DNA of 12,036 nucleotides from Spirochaetales bacterium (GCA_003233545.1 QILZ01000296.1:1-12036); one strand, 5' to 3'; shown: positions 1 through 7,633, counted from the first letter of the stretch. Made by a program: numbers and translations. The notes: generated by a model not told the origin, from the letters alone.

Positions 1-2225
1 TCGAGGATAAAATAGGTAAACGGAATCTTTTTAAAAAGCTCGATATCGTTTCTTAAGGTATGATAGCTGGTAACGGTAATATCCGATTCCGTTATTCTAC
101 TCTTGCTTTTAAGCCGGAGCAGGCCATGATGCATATACACGGTAAGGCCGGGGGTAAATCTTTTTATCTCTTCCATCCAGTTTGATAATGTACTTACAGG
201 TGCCGTAATCAGTGCCCGCTTTAATTTATTTTTATTTTTTAGTACTAAAAGCAATGCAAGCGCCTGTACCGTTTTCCCCAGACCCATGTCGTCTGCAAGT
301 ATTCCGTTTAGTTTGTACTGATTTAAAAAGCAGAGCCAGTTAAGACCTGCCTGCTGATAGTTCCTTAATGTTCCTTTAAAGGAATTGGGAAGTTTTACCT
401 TCTTAATTTCTTTAAAATTTTTTAATCCGTCGATTATTTTTTTCGTTCTAAGGAATTCTTTATCTTTCCTGTTCTTTAAATCCTTGTATATTTCGTCGAT
501 AACAACGAAATTATATTTAGAAACCTGTACCCGGTCCTGCTTCTGTTCTCCGTGTTTGTAGAGTTCTTTAAGCTTTTTGATATCCGATTTTCTTAAAAGA
601 AAATACGAGTCGTCCTTTTTAAGAAACAATCCTTCTATGATATCGGTGCCGGGATTTACGGTTAAAACCTCATCTCCGTCGACTTCTATTTCCGTTTTTA
701 TATCCAGCCAGTCGATATTCCACTGAGCGGTAAAAGTTAGATTCGATACCTGCCTTATTTTTTTTCCTTTCCTTCTTAACTCGAAACCTTCCGAGATAAG
801 TTTTTCCCCTCTTTCGAGTAAAAATTCATCCATGTTCTTCGAGATAACAAATGTGTCGGAAGCATGCCGGTCGGATGCTATTGTTTTTTTTATGATATCC
901 GCAGAAAGATAGCTGTTAAGGAAAAGGATGCATTTTGTCTCGTAATCTTTATCCCTGCTTGCCGTAACTATCTCCTCTTCCCCGCTGTTCATTATTAAAA
1001 ATTGATATTTCTCTTTATAAACTGCCGTTCGTTTTCCATATTTAAAGATTAAATTAAGCCGAAGACCGGGATGCTCGTATTTCAGTTCTATTACCGGTTT
1101 CGGTCTTTTATAGACGATTCTTATCCGGCTGGCCGGGAATTCCACTTCCATGAGCCCTGAGAAATTCTTCTTAAGAAGATCGTTTAATTTAAGAATATCC
1201 GAATAGCTGTACTCCTGTTTTACGGAAAGCATATTTCTGACTATATTTCTATAGAGTAAATTCTTTCTGCCGTATAGGATAGTATCCTGCCCCTCGTTTA
1301 CGATAAAGAAGGTAGTACTGGCGGAAGTTGTTCTGTAAGGAGGAGTTATTACTGTTATATGTCCTTTATTATCAGAGAATTCAAAAAAAAGATTAAATAC
1401 AGGTTCTTCTTCTCTTAAACCTAATAGTTTAAATTTAATTACGGTTTTTTCTATTCCTGCGAACAATACCTTTCTTATTGTTCTGTTCTGTTTAATAAAA
1501 AGTTCGATTTCGGGATTGGAAACAAAATAATCGATATAATAATCAAAAAAGACCTGATTGCCTTCGTTTTCGTTAAGAATGGACAGGAGAATTCTTTCCT
1601 CTTCTGTTACAGGTTCCGTTAATTTATCCGTATTATAATATTCTAATCTTCCCGGAGTATCGTCTTTTTTTATGTATTGTAAAGCCGGTCTTAATTCCCA
1701 TGACGAGTGCCGTTTATCAAAAGAGAAGCCGGTCCACAGGTTTTCTATTGTAAATATAAGTTTAAACCTTGTATTCTTTTTCGTTTTACCTTCATTGTCC
1801 GGAAACGGAAGATTAATAAATCCGCTGAAAATACCCTTGTTTATTCTGCCGTCATCCTTTAAAGGGATAATCTTATCTTCTTTTTCATAATCCTCATCAG
1901 ACTTTCCGGTAAGGCTCAGCCCTACCTGATATTCTCCGATATCCGGGTAGATTGCTTTATCATCGATGAATTTAAGAAGAACGGCTCCTATATGCTTGCA
2001 ATAGAACGGATAGGGACAGCTGCAATGGGCTTCTTTAAAATCACTGTTGGAATTAAACTGTATTTCTACCGTATATCTGTTGCCGCCGGAACCTTTTACT
2101 ACAGCATTAATTCTTCCGGATTCGGAATAGCTGTTTATAACCATTCCGTTTTTATAATAAAAGGCAGCTCTCCGGAAAATAGTAGAACCAAGAAGCTCTT
2201 TTACAAAATTTTTTTCGCCTGTCAT
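1..2225 (-). CDS. SNF2-family helicase with N-terminal SWIM zinc finger (C-terminus outside the window)
   Basis: The minus-strand frame is open for 741 codons from an ATG at 2225 to the window edge, so the C-terminal part is missing. Near the N-terminus is a SWIM zinc-binding motif, CSCPYPFYCKH, at residues 68-78 (C68, C70, C76, H78). A long, poorly characterised middle follows, of the kind found in bacterial SNF2-associated proteins. The ATPase begins around residue 620 with RNYQQAGLNWL, then the Walker A segment ADDMGLGKT at 644-652, motif Ia (LITAPVSTLSNW) and a TSYHTLRND segment. The edge falls just before the expected DEAQ/DEGH box. Proteins of this type are presumed DNA-dependent ATPases that remodel nucleic acid-protein complexes; the cellular role of SWIM-SNF2 proteins in bacteria is unclear. 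The start has only a weak GGA upstream, but it is the only ATG upstream of the SWIM motif after an in-frame stop. No frameshift is needed between the SWIM motif and Walker A. Confidence 0.92.
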   Translation of the reverse strand, partial: MTGEKNFVKELLGSTIFRRAAFYYKNGMVINSYSESGRINAVVKGSGGNRYTVEIQFNSNSDFKEAHCSCPYPFYCKHIGAVLLKFIDDKAIYPDIGEYQVGLSLTGKSDEDYEKEDKIIPLKDDGRINKGIFSGFINLPFPDNEGKTKKNTRFKLIFTIENLWTGFSFDKRHSSWELRPALQYIKKDDTPGRLEYYNTDKLTEPVTEEERILLSILNENEGNQVFFDYYIDYFVSNPEIELFIKQNRTIRKVLFAGIEKTVIKFKLLGLREEEPVFNLFFEFSDNKGHITVITPPYRTTSASTTFFIVNEGQDTILYGRKNLLYRNIVRNMLSVKQEYSYSDILKLNDLLKKNFSGLMEVEFPASRIRIVYKRPKPVIELKYEHPGLRLNLIFKYGKRTAVYKEKYQFLIMNSGEEEIVTASRDKDYETKCILFLNSYLSADIIKKTIASDRHASDTFVISKNMDEFLLERGEKLISEGFELRRKGKKIRQVSNLTFTAQWNIDWLDIKTEIEVDGDEVLTVNPGTDIIEGLFLKKDDSYFLLRKSDIKKLKELYKHGEQKQDRVQVSKYNFVVIDEIYKDLKNRKDKEFLRTKKIIDGLKNFKEIKKVKLPNSFKGTLRNYQQAGLNWLCFLNQYKLNGILADDMGLGKTVQALALLLVLKNKNKLKRALITAPVSTLSNWMEEIKRFTPGLTVYMHHGLLRLKSKSRITESDITVTSYHTLRNDIELFKKIPFTYFIL

Positions 2226-2267
2226 TTTTCCGTATGGTATAACAAAACAGCATAAAACATCTACTAC

Positions 2268-2296
2268 TTGTTCCGGAACCTCATCTATTATAAAAT
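2268..2296 (+). promoter_or_regulatory. Candidate gpsA promoter in the divergent 2226-2339 gap
   Basis: The 114-base gap between the divergent helicase gene and gpsA is AT-rich. A possible plus-strand promoter is TTGTTC, 17 bases, then TAAAAT. The -35 part is poor and overlaps a small TTCCGGAA palindrome. On the minus strand a TATAAT (2292-2287) could serve the helicase gene, but I see no good -35 for it. This is a weak assignment. Confidence 0.3.
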
Positions 2297-2339
2297 TAAA
2301 TAATCAGGATATTGCAGTTATCATCGAACGGGAGAGAGC

Positions 2340-3401
2340 ATGAAACATGTTTTAAAGGTTGGGATTTTCGGGGCCGGCGCCTGGGGAACGGCAATTGCTA
2401 AAGTTTTAAAGGAAAAAGGAAACGATGTGGATATCTGGAGCTTCGAGGAAGAGGTTAAAGATGATATTAACAACAATCACACGAATAAGTATCTTTCCGG
2501 CGTTACCCTGCCGGATGGGATAAGAGCTTTTACATCGCCGGAAGAGGCTGCACATGGTAAGGATTTTCTTCTTTTTGTCGTGCCCTCGCTTTTTGTTCTC
2601 GATACGGTTAAAAAGATACTCAATGTTGCGAATGTGCGGGAAGGGAAAGCCCTTATCGGTGTTTTAACAAAGGGGTTTGTAGAAACGGATAAGGGGGTAC
2701 GGCTGCTGACGGATGTTCTGGAGAGTTATCTCCCCGGTTTTTACACCGGCAATCTTGTATATATTTCAGGGCCGAGCCATGCGGAAGAAGTTGCCCGCGG
2801 GAAACTCACCGGGCTTATAAGTGCATCCAGAAACGGAAAAAATGCGATTAAATTCCGCAAGCTCCTTTCGTCCGACAAATTAATTGTTTTCCCTTCTCTG
2901 GATGTTACGGGAGTACAGGTAAGTGCGGCACTTAAGAATGTTATTGCCATAGCTTTTGGAATTCTGGATGCGTTAAAGGAATTTTCCGATAACTTCGGTG
3001 ATAATACAGAATCGCTTCTCCTTGCTGCGGGCTTAAACGAGATACAGATTCTGGGGCAGGCGCTCGGTTCGACGCATCCGGAAACTTTTACTTCCATAGC
3101 CGGAGTGGGCGATCTCGATGTTACATGCAGGAGCAAATACGGACGAAACAGGCGGTTCGGACGGGAAATAATACTGGATAATGTGCTTAAGGGTTTTAAG
3201 AACATCACCGACCTCGTGTCCAGGCTTCCGGAGTTAGGCTACATTCCGGAGGGGGCCGTTGCAACGCGTTGTGCGCATAAATTATCAATCCGGTATAAAT
3301 TAGGAATGCCCATAACAAACGGCATCTACAGGATATTAAACAGGGAGCAGGAACCTGTGGATGAGTTGAAAAACATACTGTCCCGCCTTTCGAAGGTGTA
3401 G
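2340..3401 (+). CDS. gpsA: Glycerol-3-phosphate dehydrogenase [NAD(P)+]
   Basis: Cytoplasmic enzyme that reduces dihydroxyacetone phosphate to sn-glycerol-3-phosphate, the backbone for phospholipid synthesis. The N-terminal Rossmann motif GAGAWG is at residues 11-16. LTKGF (109-113) and SGPSHAEEVA (143-152) follow as family signatures. The catalytic-lysine segment ALKNVIAIAFG places K199 in the usual position, followed by GDNTESLLLAAGLNE. AGVGDLDVTC (254-263) and GRNRRFG (268-274) match the substrate and cofactor-binding region of the C-terminal helical domain. At 353 residues it is slightly longer than the usual 330-340. The ATG follows GGGAG at 2330-2334 with good spacing. It stands alone on its strand between a divergent helicase gene and a convergent transporter pair, so it is probably transcribed singly. 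Confidence 0.96.
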   Translation: MKHVLKVGIFGAGAWGTAIAKVLKEKGNDVDIWSFEEEVKDDINNNHTNKYLSGVTLPDGIRAFTSPEEAAHGKDFLLFVVPSLFVLDTVKKILNVANVREGKALIGVLTKGFVETDKGVRLLTDVLESYLPGFYTGNLVYISGPSHAEEVARGKLTGLISASRNGKNAIKFRKLLSSDKLIVFPSLDVTGVQVSAALKNVIAIAFGILDALKEFSDNFGDNTESLLLAAGLNEIQILGQALGSTHPETFTSIAGVGDLDVTCRSKYGRNRRFGREIILDNVLKGFKNITDLVSRLPELGYIPEGAVATRCAHKLSIRYKLGMPITNGIYRILNREQEPVDELKNILSRLSKV

Positions 3402-3408
3402 AAACTCT

Positions 3409-3466
3409 ATCCGCCTTTTGTGGTGGTAATCCTGAAGGTTTTATAAAATTGTCCACAAACGCGGAT
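3409..3466. terminator. Inverted repeat between convergent genes, possible bidirectional terminator
   Basis: ATCCGCCTTTTGTGG (3409-3423) can pair with CCACAAACGCGGAT (3453-3466), giving about 13 base pairs with one mismatch or bulge around a 29-base loop. It fills most of the gap between gpsA and the convergent MATE gene, where a shared terminator would be expected. Neither strand has a clear T-run after the stem, so it is not a textbook intrinsic terminator. Confidence 0.35.
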
Positions 3467-3468
3467 GA

Positions 3469-4824
3469 TTATATGTTTTCGGTGTGATGATGGATAACCG
3501 ATCTTAACAGGAAAAAGGACAGGATTCCTGCAATAATATACGAAACGGCGAGTGCGGAAAAAATACCTGTAGTTCCTAAGTAAAACTTGCCGAGAAAAGC
3601 CAGGGGTATATATATGATAAACATCTGGAAGACTGTCAGAAGTGCTGCATGTATCGGCTTATTCAGTGCATTTAAAATCATCGATGATATATTAAAGATT
3701 CCCTGAAGCCCGTATGCAATCGGAACAATTCTGAAATATATTACTGCAACCTTAATAACAGCAGGATCCCTCGAAAAGATGGAGGCAAGGGGGCGTGCCA
3801 GCACCCATAAAATTATTAAAAGCCCCGCTCCTGTAATCATTGACATCTGAGATGCGAAATTTATCCCCCTGTGTATCCGCTTGATTTTCCCTGCCCCGAA
3901 ATTCTGTCCGACAAAGGGCGCCATTACAGTGGCCAGGGACATGATAAAGAGCAGCGCAAACCGCTCGAAACGTGTGGCAACTCCGAATCCTGCCACTTCC
4001 GCTGCTCCTACGGATGCAAGCAGAGCGGTTATAATTCCGGCTGAAAAGGGTACTATAATTCTCGTTATTGCCGCAGGGCCGCCTACATAGAAGATTTTTT
4101 TCCATGAATCGATCATCTCGCTAAAAAGTACATTCTTAAAGGAAATCAGTTTTTCTCTGTAAGTAAGTACATATATAGCGACAAAAAATGTTATGCTCCG
4201 CGAAAGAACGGTTGCTATGGCAGCTCCTCTGATTTCGAGCCTTGGAAAGGGGCCAAGGCCGAAGATAAAAAGCGGGTCGAGCACTATATTGGTTAAACCG
4301 GCAATCAGCATTATGGTACCGGGGGTCTTTGTGTCACCGAGTGCACGGATAGCGCTGTTACCGACCATTGGGAAGACAACAAACAGCAGGCCTGCATACC
4401 ATACCTGCATATACTGCTTAACCATTTTAAGTATATCACCTTTTGCACCGAGGAGTCCGAACAGAGGGCCTATTGTTAACTCTCCTGCAGTTACAAAAAG
4501 AACGATTAAAAAAAATGAAAGTGTTAAACTGTCTGTTGTGTATCTTACAACTCTTCGATGATCACCATGTCCCAGAGCTCTGGCAAGTACCGACGAAACC
4601 CCTACACCCATGCCGAGAGCTATACTGTTAAGGATAAGAACAACCGGAAATGTAAAGGAAAGTGCTGCAAGAGGTTTCGTTCCGAGTAGTCCGACGTAAA
4701 TTGTATCCACAATGTTAAAAACCGAAAGGCCCAGCATGCCGAACATCATCGGGATAGCAAGATGCACTATCTGCCTTTTTAGATTTCCCTCTGTAAGAAC
4801 AGCCCGGTCGGATTTTCTTTTCAT
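3469..4824 (-). CDS. MATE-family multidrug/cation efflux transporter
   Basis: A 451-residue, very hydrophobic protein with about 12 predicted membrane segments, the length and layout of MATE exporters. These are inner-membrane antiporters that expel organic cations, drugs or metabolites using a Na+ or H+ gradient. The first helix segment (IPMMFGMLGLSVFNIVDTIY, about residues 24-43) and the loop VSSVLARALGHGDHRRV are typical of the N-terminal MatE repeat. The second repeat begins near GGPAAITRIIVPFSAGI, and the later PFVGQNFGAGKIKR is the matching loop signature. The ATG lies only 7 bases after the stop of the FTR1 permease gene, and I see no good Shine-Dalgarno of its own, so translation is probably coupled to that gene. 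Substrate cannot be read from the sequence. Confidence 0.93.
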   Translation of the reverse strand: MKRKSDRAVLTEGNLKRQIVHLAIPMMFGMLGLSVFNIVDTIYVGLLGTKPLAALSFTFPVVLILNSIALGMGVGVSSVLARALGHGDHRRVVRYTTDSLTLSFFLIVLFVTAGELTIGPLFGLLGAKGDILKMVKQYMQVWYAGLLFVVFPMVGNSAIRALGDTKTPGTIMLIAGLTNIVLDPLFIFGLGPFPRLEIRGAAIATVLSRSITFFVAIYVLTYREKLISFKNVLFSEMIDSWKKIFYVGGPAAITRIIVPFSAGIITALLASVGAAEVAGFGVATRFERFALLFIMSLATVMAPFVGQNFGAGKIKRIHRGINFASQMSMITGAGLLIILWVLARPLASIFSRDPAVIKVAVIYFRIVPIAYGLQGIFNISSMILNALNKPIHAALLTVFQMFIIYIPLAFLGKFYLGTTGIFSALAVSYIIAGILSFFLLRSVIHHHTENI

Positions 4825-4831
4825 TAATTTT

Positions 4832-5662
4832 TTAATTCATTATTTTTCTTTTCTTTTTAATTACCTGCCACAGTGATACCGCAACGGCAAGGTATAGAAT
4901 ATAGGCTATGACTACTAGTAAGCTGGGATTACCGTCGTAACCTAAAAGACCTGCAGCCATACTGCCTGCATAACCTTTTTCATGAAAAAGAGGAAATACT
5001 CCCTGTGAAATAACAGGAGGGTTTATATCCCAGACATGTTCGATTAATATGGGTATCCACCCCGCTTCCTGCAGTTCATGAACGGCATTTGCAATTAAAC
5101 CGGCAGCAAAAAGAATAAAAATTATGTTAACCCAGGAAAAAAACTTCCTTAAGTCGAGTTTAAGAAATCCGATAAAAATCAGATAGCCTAAGACCATTGC
5201 CGTAAAAAAACCTGCAACTGCACCGGCAAGGTTTCCCCGGGAATATGCATAACTTGCCGCATTTAAAAATATTACTGATTCTATCCCTTCCCTCAGTATG
5301 GAAACAAACACGAGAAAAAAAAGACCGTAATAGTTTTTTTTAGAGGTTTCAAGTGCAACTTTCCGTTTTATGGTACGGATGCCCTTATTCATTATCCAGA
5401 GAATTAAACTTGTTAATAACAATGCGCCGATCAGCATTGTTATTCCTTCGAATATCTGCTCGTAAAGGCCGCTGAAACTGCCTGCAATAGATTCAAAAGC
5501 CCATGCCCCGATAATACTGCCTGCGATTCCGGCTGCAATTCCCAGGTAGATATACGGCTTTGCCTTTGTGATTCCGGCTTTTTTTAAATAGCTGAAAATA
5601 ATACCGATAATTAAAGCCGCTTCAAGGCTTTCCCTGAACATAACGATAAAGCTTTGAAACAT
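4832..5662 (-). CDS. FTR1-family iron permease
   Basis: Inner-membrane iron permease of the FTR1/EfeU family, 276 residues with about seven hydrophobic segments. Two REXXE iron-ligand motifs are present: RESLE at residues 10-14 in the first helix and REGIE at 124-128 in the fourth. In this family the paired motifs line the iron pathway. A further acidic stretch, YEQIFEG at 67-73, lies in the second half of the first repeat. The usual partner genes (EfeO cupredoxin, EfeB peroxidase, or a multicopper oxidase) are absent; the only close partner is the MATE gene downstream. The start at 5662 follows GGGG with suitable spacing and a TTGACA-containing promoter. Direction of transport and metal identity are inferred from the family. 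Confidence 0.93.
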   Translation of the reverse strand: MFQSFIVMFRESLEAALIIGIIFSYLKKAGITKAKPYIYLGIAAGIAGSIIGAWAFESIAGSFSGLYEQIFEGITMLIGALLLTSLILWIMNKGIRTIKRKVALETSKKNYYGLFFLVFVSILREGIESVIFLNAASYAYSRGNLAGAVAGFFTAMVLGYLIFIGFLKLDLRKFFSWVNIIFILFAAGLIANAVHELQEAGWIPILIEHVWDINPPVISQGVFPLFHEKGYAGSMAAGLLGYDGNPSLLVVIAYILYLAVAVSLWQVIKKKRKIMN

Positions 5663-5680
5663 TGTTTTTCCCCGTGTGGA

Positions 5681-5709
5681 AGGTTATTAATTATTACTGA
5701 ATTTGTCAA
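5681..5709 (-). promoter_or_regulatory. Candidate promoter of the FTR1-MATE operon
   Basis: On the minus strand a perfect TTGACA (5709-5704) stands about 45 bases upstream of the FTR1 start. With 17-18 bases of spacing the -10 would be ATAACC or TAACCT, which is weak. The spacer contains the imperfect AT-rich palindrome GTTATTAATTATTAC, a plausible place for a metal regulator but not a recognisable Fur box. Confidence 0.4.
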
Positions 5710-5759
5710 GAATTATATTTTAAATTATATCTTTATTTCCGGGAATGCCGCTTAATACT

Positions 5760-5791
5760 CCTGCGCTCAGCCCTTTTATGAGCAGCGCAGG
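5760..5791. terminator. GC-rich hairpin downstream of the MOT1 gene
   Basis: CCTGCGCT (5760-5767) pairs perfectly with AGCGCAGG (5784-5791) around a 16-base loop. An alternative inner stem, GCTCA/TGAGC, competes with it. It lies just after the stop of the minus-strand permease gene and before the FTR1 promoter, where a terminator would sit. There is no T-tract after it on the minus strand, so function as an intrinsic terminator is uncertain. Confidence 0.4.
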
Positions 5792-5812
5792 CTGTACCGT
5801 TTTCGACTTACA

Positions 5813-7060
5813 TCAGTCATTTTTCCTGTCATTTAAAATACTAATTCTTCTCTTGATGATATAAGCTAATGCTTTTTCGATAATAAAACCGGCTGCAAGG
5901 GCAATACTCAGATTACGGGTTAAAAAGGAAATTATCCCGACGATTACGGCAACTGTTATCTGTCTGTATTCATGCAGCTTAAACAACAGGCTCACCATTC
6001 TGTAACTGTCGAACAACAGCATCGCAGATAACAGGGGGACAGGTATAAGGAATATAAAAGCCGATAAGGAAGGAACCACACCTGTAATTATCAGTAAAAC
6101 CCCTATAATGATGGTTGTGCCGCCGGTTTTTCCTCCGAACTGGGCATGTGCACCTATTCCCCCGGAACCATGGCAGATTGGAAACCCGCGTAGAAAGCCT
6201 ATGAGAATATCGCTTAATCCTATGGAAAATGCAAGGCGGGTTTCATTAACCTTCCCGGCCTGTTTCGGCCACAGGGTGTGGGCTGTATCGGAAGCGGCAT
6301 AAACGGCATTGCCGAGCGTCAGGGGAAGCTGCGGGATTATTAAGAATATCAGGGCGTCTTTTAAGTATTTTAATTTAGGTATGGAAAAGGAAAGCAGCGA
6401 TTTATAGCTAAAACCAACCTGTTCGGCTTTAATTCCGAACAGGTAGATAACGGCAACGCCGGCCGCCATAAGTATCAGGTTTACCGGTAATGAGAGTTTT
6501 AGTTGAAACAGCCAGATTACAACTATAATAGCTATCAGAATGATTATGTTAACCTGAAGAGAGAAGGGGTTAAATTGAAGCAAAAAGCCTTTTTTCATTA
6601 CAAGCTGCACAGCTTTCTGCATAAGGATAAGTCCGATACCGAGCTGAATACCTCTTATAAGCGGTTTGGTAAAGAGTATCCGTATCCATTTTATTAATCC
6701 TGTAACGGATAAAAATAATAGAAGTATGCCGTAAAAAATAGAGGTCGAAGACAGAAAATCAACGGAATAACCCTGCGTTATTGCAATTATTGCCATTGCC
6801 TTTAAAGGCTGAACGGCAATAGGCACTTTGTAGAACAGGCCTGTTGCCGCATAAACAACACCGAATAAGAGAAATATCACGGATGGAGAGTAACCGTTGT
6901 AAAGAATAAGGGTAAATGCAAGGGGTAAAAGGGTTCCAAGGTCTCCGAGAGCACCTGTAAGTTCGTGCAGATTAAATCTGTTCTTTAAGGGAGACGGGGA
7001 AGCGGGTATATTTTCTTCCGGGTCTGTAAGCCGAATTCTCTTAAACCATGTTTTAAGCAC
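5813..7060 (-). CDS. MOT1-type molybdate/sulfate permease
   Basis: A polytopic membrane protein of 415-425 residues of the MOT1 group (annotated as putative sulfate/molybdate transporter). Using numbering from the upstream ATG, ELTGALGDLGT lies at 43-53, PIAVQPLKAM at 90-99 and ICHGSGGIGAHAQFGGKTGG at 305-324. The two motifs PxxVQPxKA and CHGSGGxxAxxxFGxxTG are the family hallmarks. About ten hydrophobic segments are visible. I prefer the GTG at 7060, because GGAAGG (7074-7069) sits 8 bases before it, whereas the in-frame ATG at 7090 has no Shine-Dalgarno; the ten extra residues are Lys/Arg-rich and non-membrane. A ModE-like operator over the promoter favours molybdate over sulfate as substrate, but this is inference. 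Confidence 0.87.
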   Translation of the reverse strand: MLKTWFKRIRLTDPEENIPASPSPLKNRFNLHELTGALGDLGTLLPLAFTLILYNGYSPSVIFLLFGVVYAATGLFYKVPIAVQPLKAMAIIAITQGYSVDFLSSTSIFYGILLLFLSVTGLIKWIRILFTKPLIRGIQLGIGLILMQKAVQLVMKKGFLLQFNPFSLQVNIIILIAIIVVIWLFQLKLSLPVNLILMAAGVAVIYLFGIKAEQVGFSYKSLLSFSIPKLKYLKDALIFLIIPQLPLTLGNAVYAASDTAHTLWPKQAGKVNETRLAFSIGLSDILIGFLRGFPICHGSGGIGAHAQFGGKTGGTTIIIGVLLIITGVVPSLSAFIFLIPVPLLSAMLLFDSYRMVSLLFKLHEYRQITVAVIVGIISFLTRNLSIALAAGFIIEKALAYIIKRRISILNDRKND

Positions 7061-7150
7061 TAATAATTCCTTCCGGTTTCTTTTTGCCATTATACTTTAC
7101 ATTTGCTCAGGCACGGCTTTCGGGCTCCCGGATGATTGTTTTGTCTTAAC

Positions 7151-7174
7151 CGTTATATTATTATATATATAACG
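7151..7174. promoter_or_regulatory. ModE-like molybdate-responsive operator
   Basis: The sequence reads CGTTATATT, six bases, TATATAACG. The published ModE consensus has the form CGnTATATA-N6-TATATAACG, so this 24-base site has the right spacing and a single deviation (T for A in the ninth position). The palindrome extends outwards by one A/T pair and one C/G pair (7149-7158 with 7167-7176 is a perfect 10-base repeat). A second outer repeat, TGTCTT (7142-7147) with AAGACA (7184-7189), encloses it. The site covers the -10 and most of the spacer of the permease promoter, the position expected for a repressor. No modE gene is in the window. Confidence 0.6.
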
Positions 7175-7185
7175 GTCAGGGTCAA
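7157..7185 (-). promoter_or_regulatory. Promoter of the MOT1-type permease gene
   Basis: On the minus strand TTGACC (7185-7180), 17 bases, then AATAAT (7162-7157) is a good sigma-70-type promoter, about 95 bases upstream of the preferred GTG start. A second TATAAT (7094-7089) overlaps the upstream ATG but has no matching -35. Confidence 0.55.
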
Positions 7186-7248
7186 GACACCGGAATACTG
7201 TACCCGGAAGGTCATTTTTATGTAGCAGTATCTGTATACGATTAGTTA

Positions 7249-7298
7249 TATAACATGTTATAATGGATTAATATTATTGACATAATAAGTAATCCATT
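7249..7298. repeat. Cluster of dyads around a plus-strand promoter
   Basis: TATAACATGTTATA (7249-7262) is a perfect 14-base palindrome. It abuts a nested dyad: AATGGATTA (7262-7270) pairs with TAATCCATT (7290-7298), and inside it TATTAT-TGAC-ATAATA (7272-7287) forms a second perfect dyad. Together 15 base pairs are arranged symmetrically around TGAC, apart from one or two unpaired bases at each junction. The -35 hexamer of the downstream promoter lies at the centre. This looks like an operator region for one or two dimeric regulators; I do not recognise the motif. Confidence 0.5.
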
Positions 7299-7305
7299 CT
7301 AAAAT
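7277..7305 (+). promoter_or_regulatory. Promoter reading toward the relic gene and the sulfur operon
   Basis: TTGACA (7277-7282), 17 bases, then TAAAAT (7300-7305): perfect -35, five of six at -10. Transcription would start near 7312, cross the heme-domain relic and reach the cysteine synthase gene at 7634. I see no better promoter nearer that gene. Confidence 0.6.
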
Positions 7306-7321
7306 ATAATGATTTTATATC

Positions 7322-7603
7322 GATTTGTTTAACCTGAGAGAACTTGAATTGAGAGTAAGCGGGATTAAACCTGCTGCAGGGAGCAGAGGTGATGTTACCG
7401 CATACTATAACTATGATAAGGAAAATAAAATATAGACTCTCGAGGTTAAAAGAGCTATAAATACCGGTAATGCCGATGATGTGGATTTTTCGGACAGTAA
7501 GAATACATACTGTTTTTCGGCAGCTGTATTTAACGGCTTTGTTATTGCACATGCAGCACCGGGCGGCTTTGCGGGAAAATCGTTTCCGGTGTTAGTACGG
7601 TAG
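7322..7603 (+). pseudogene. Relic of an ethylbenzene dehydrogenase-type heme-binding domain
   Basis: This frame reads like protein for about 93 codons but has no plausible start, and an in-frame stop just upstream at 7310-7312. An internal TAG interrupts it at 7433-7435. Before the stop is SRGDVTAYYNYDKENKI; after it come TLEVKRAINTGNADDVDF and YCFSAAVFNGFVIAHAAPGG. The pattern of a GDV-A strand, (W)TLEVKRALxTGxxDDVxF, then Y-F-x-AVFxxxxxxHA is that of the EB_dh domain, which binds heme in ethylbenzene/dimethylsulfide dehydrogenase gamma subunits and in related cytochromes. The TAG stands where the family normally has Trp, consistent with a TGG to TAG nonsense change. Family membership is from remembered motifs only. 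It could alternatively act now as a long 5' leader for the sulfur operon. Confidence 0.55.
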
Positions 7604-7633
7604 TAAAGAGGCATATTCGGGGAAGAATGGTAT

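Noticed and set aside
1672..2255. Plus-strand open frames opposite the helicase gene
   Set aside because: Antisense shadows of the SWIM-SNF2 coding frame, which has recognisable motifs.
5711..5730. Fur box upstream of the FTR1 gene
   Set aside because: The AT-rich stretch is a direct repeat of ATTATA rather than the GATAAT-type palindrome.
7274..7614. Two overlapping minus-strand open frames in the gap before cysK
   Set aside because: They lie antisense to the heme-domain relic, show no family pattern or ribosome binding site, and are explained by the plus-strand coding bias.
7312..7633. SAM or T-box riboswitch ahead of the sulfur operon
   Set aside because: I found none of the conserved SAM-I core or T-box sequences; the stretch reads better as a decayed coding frame.
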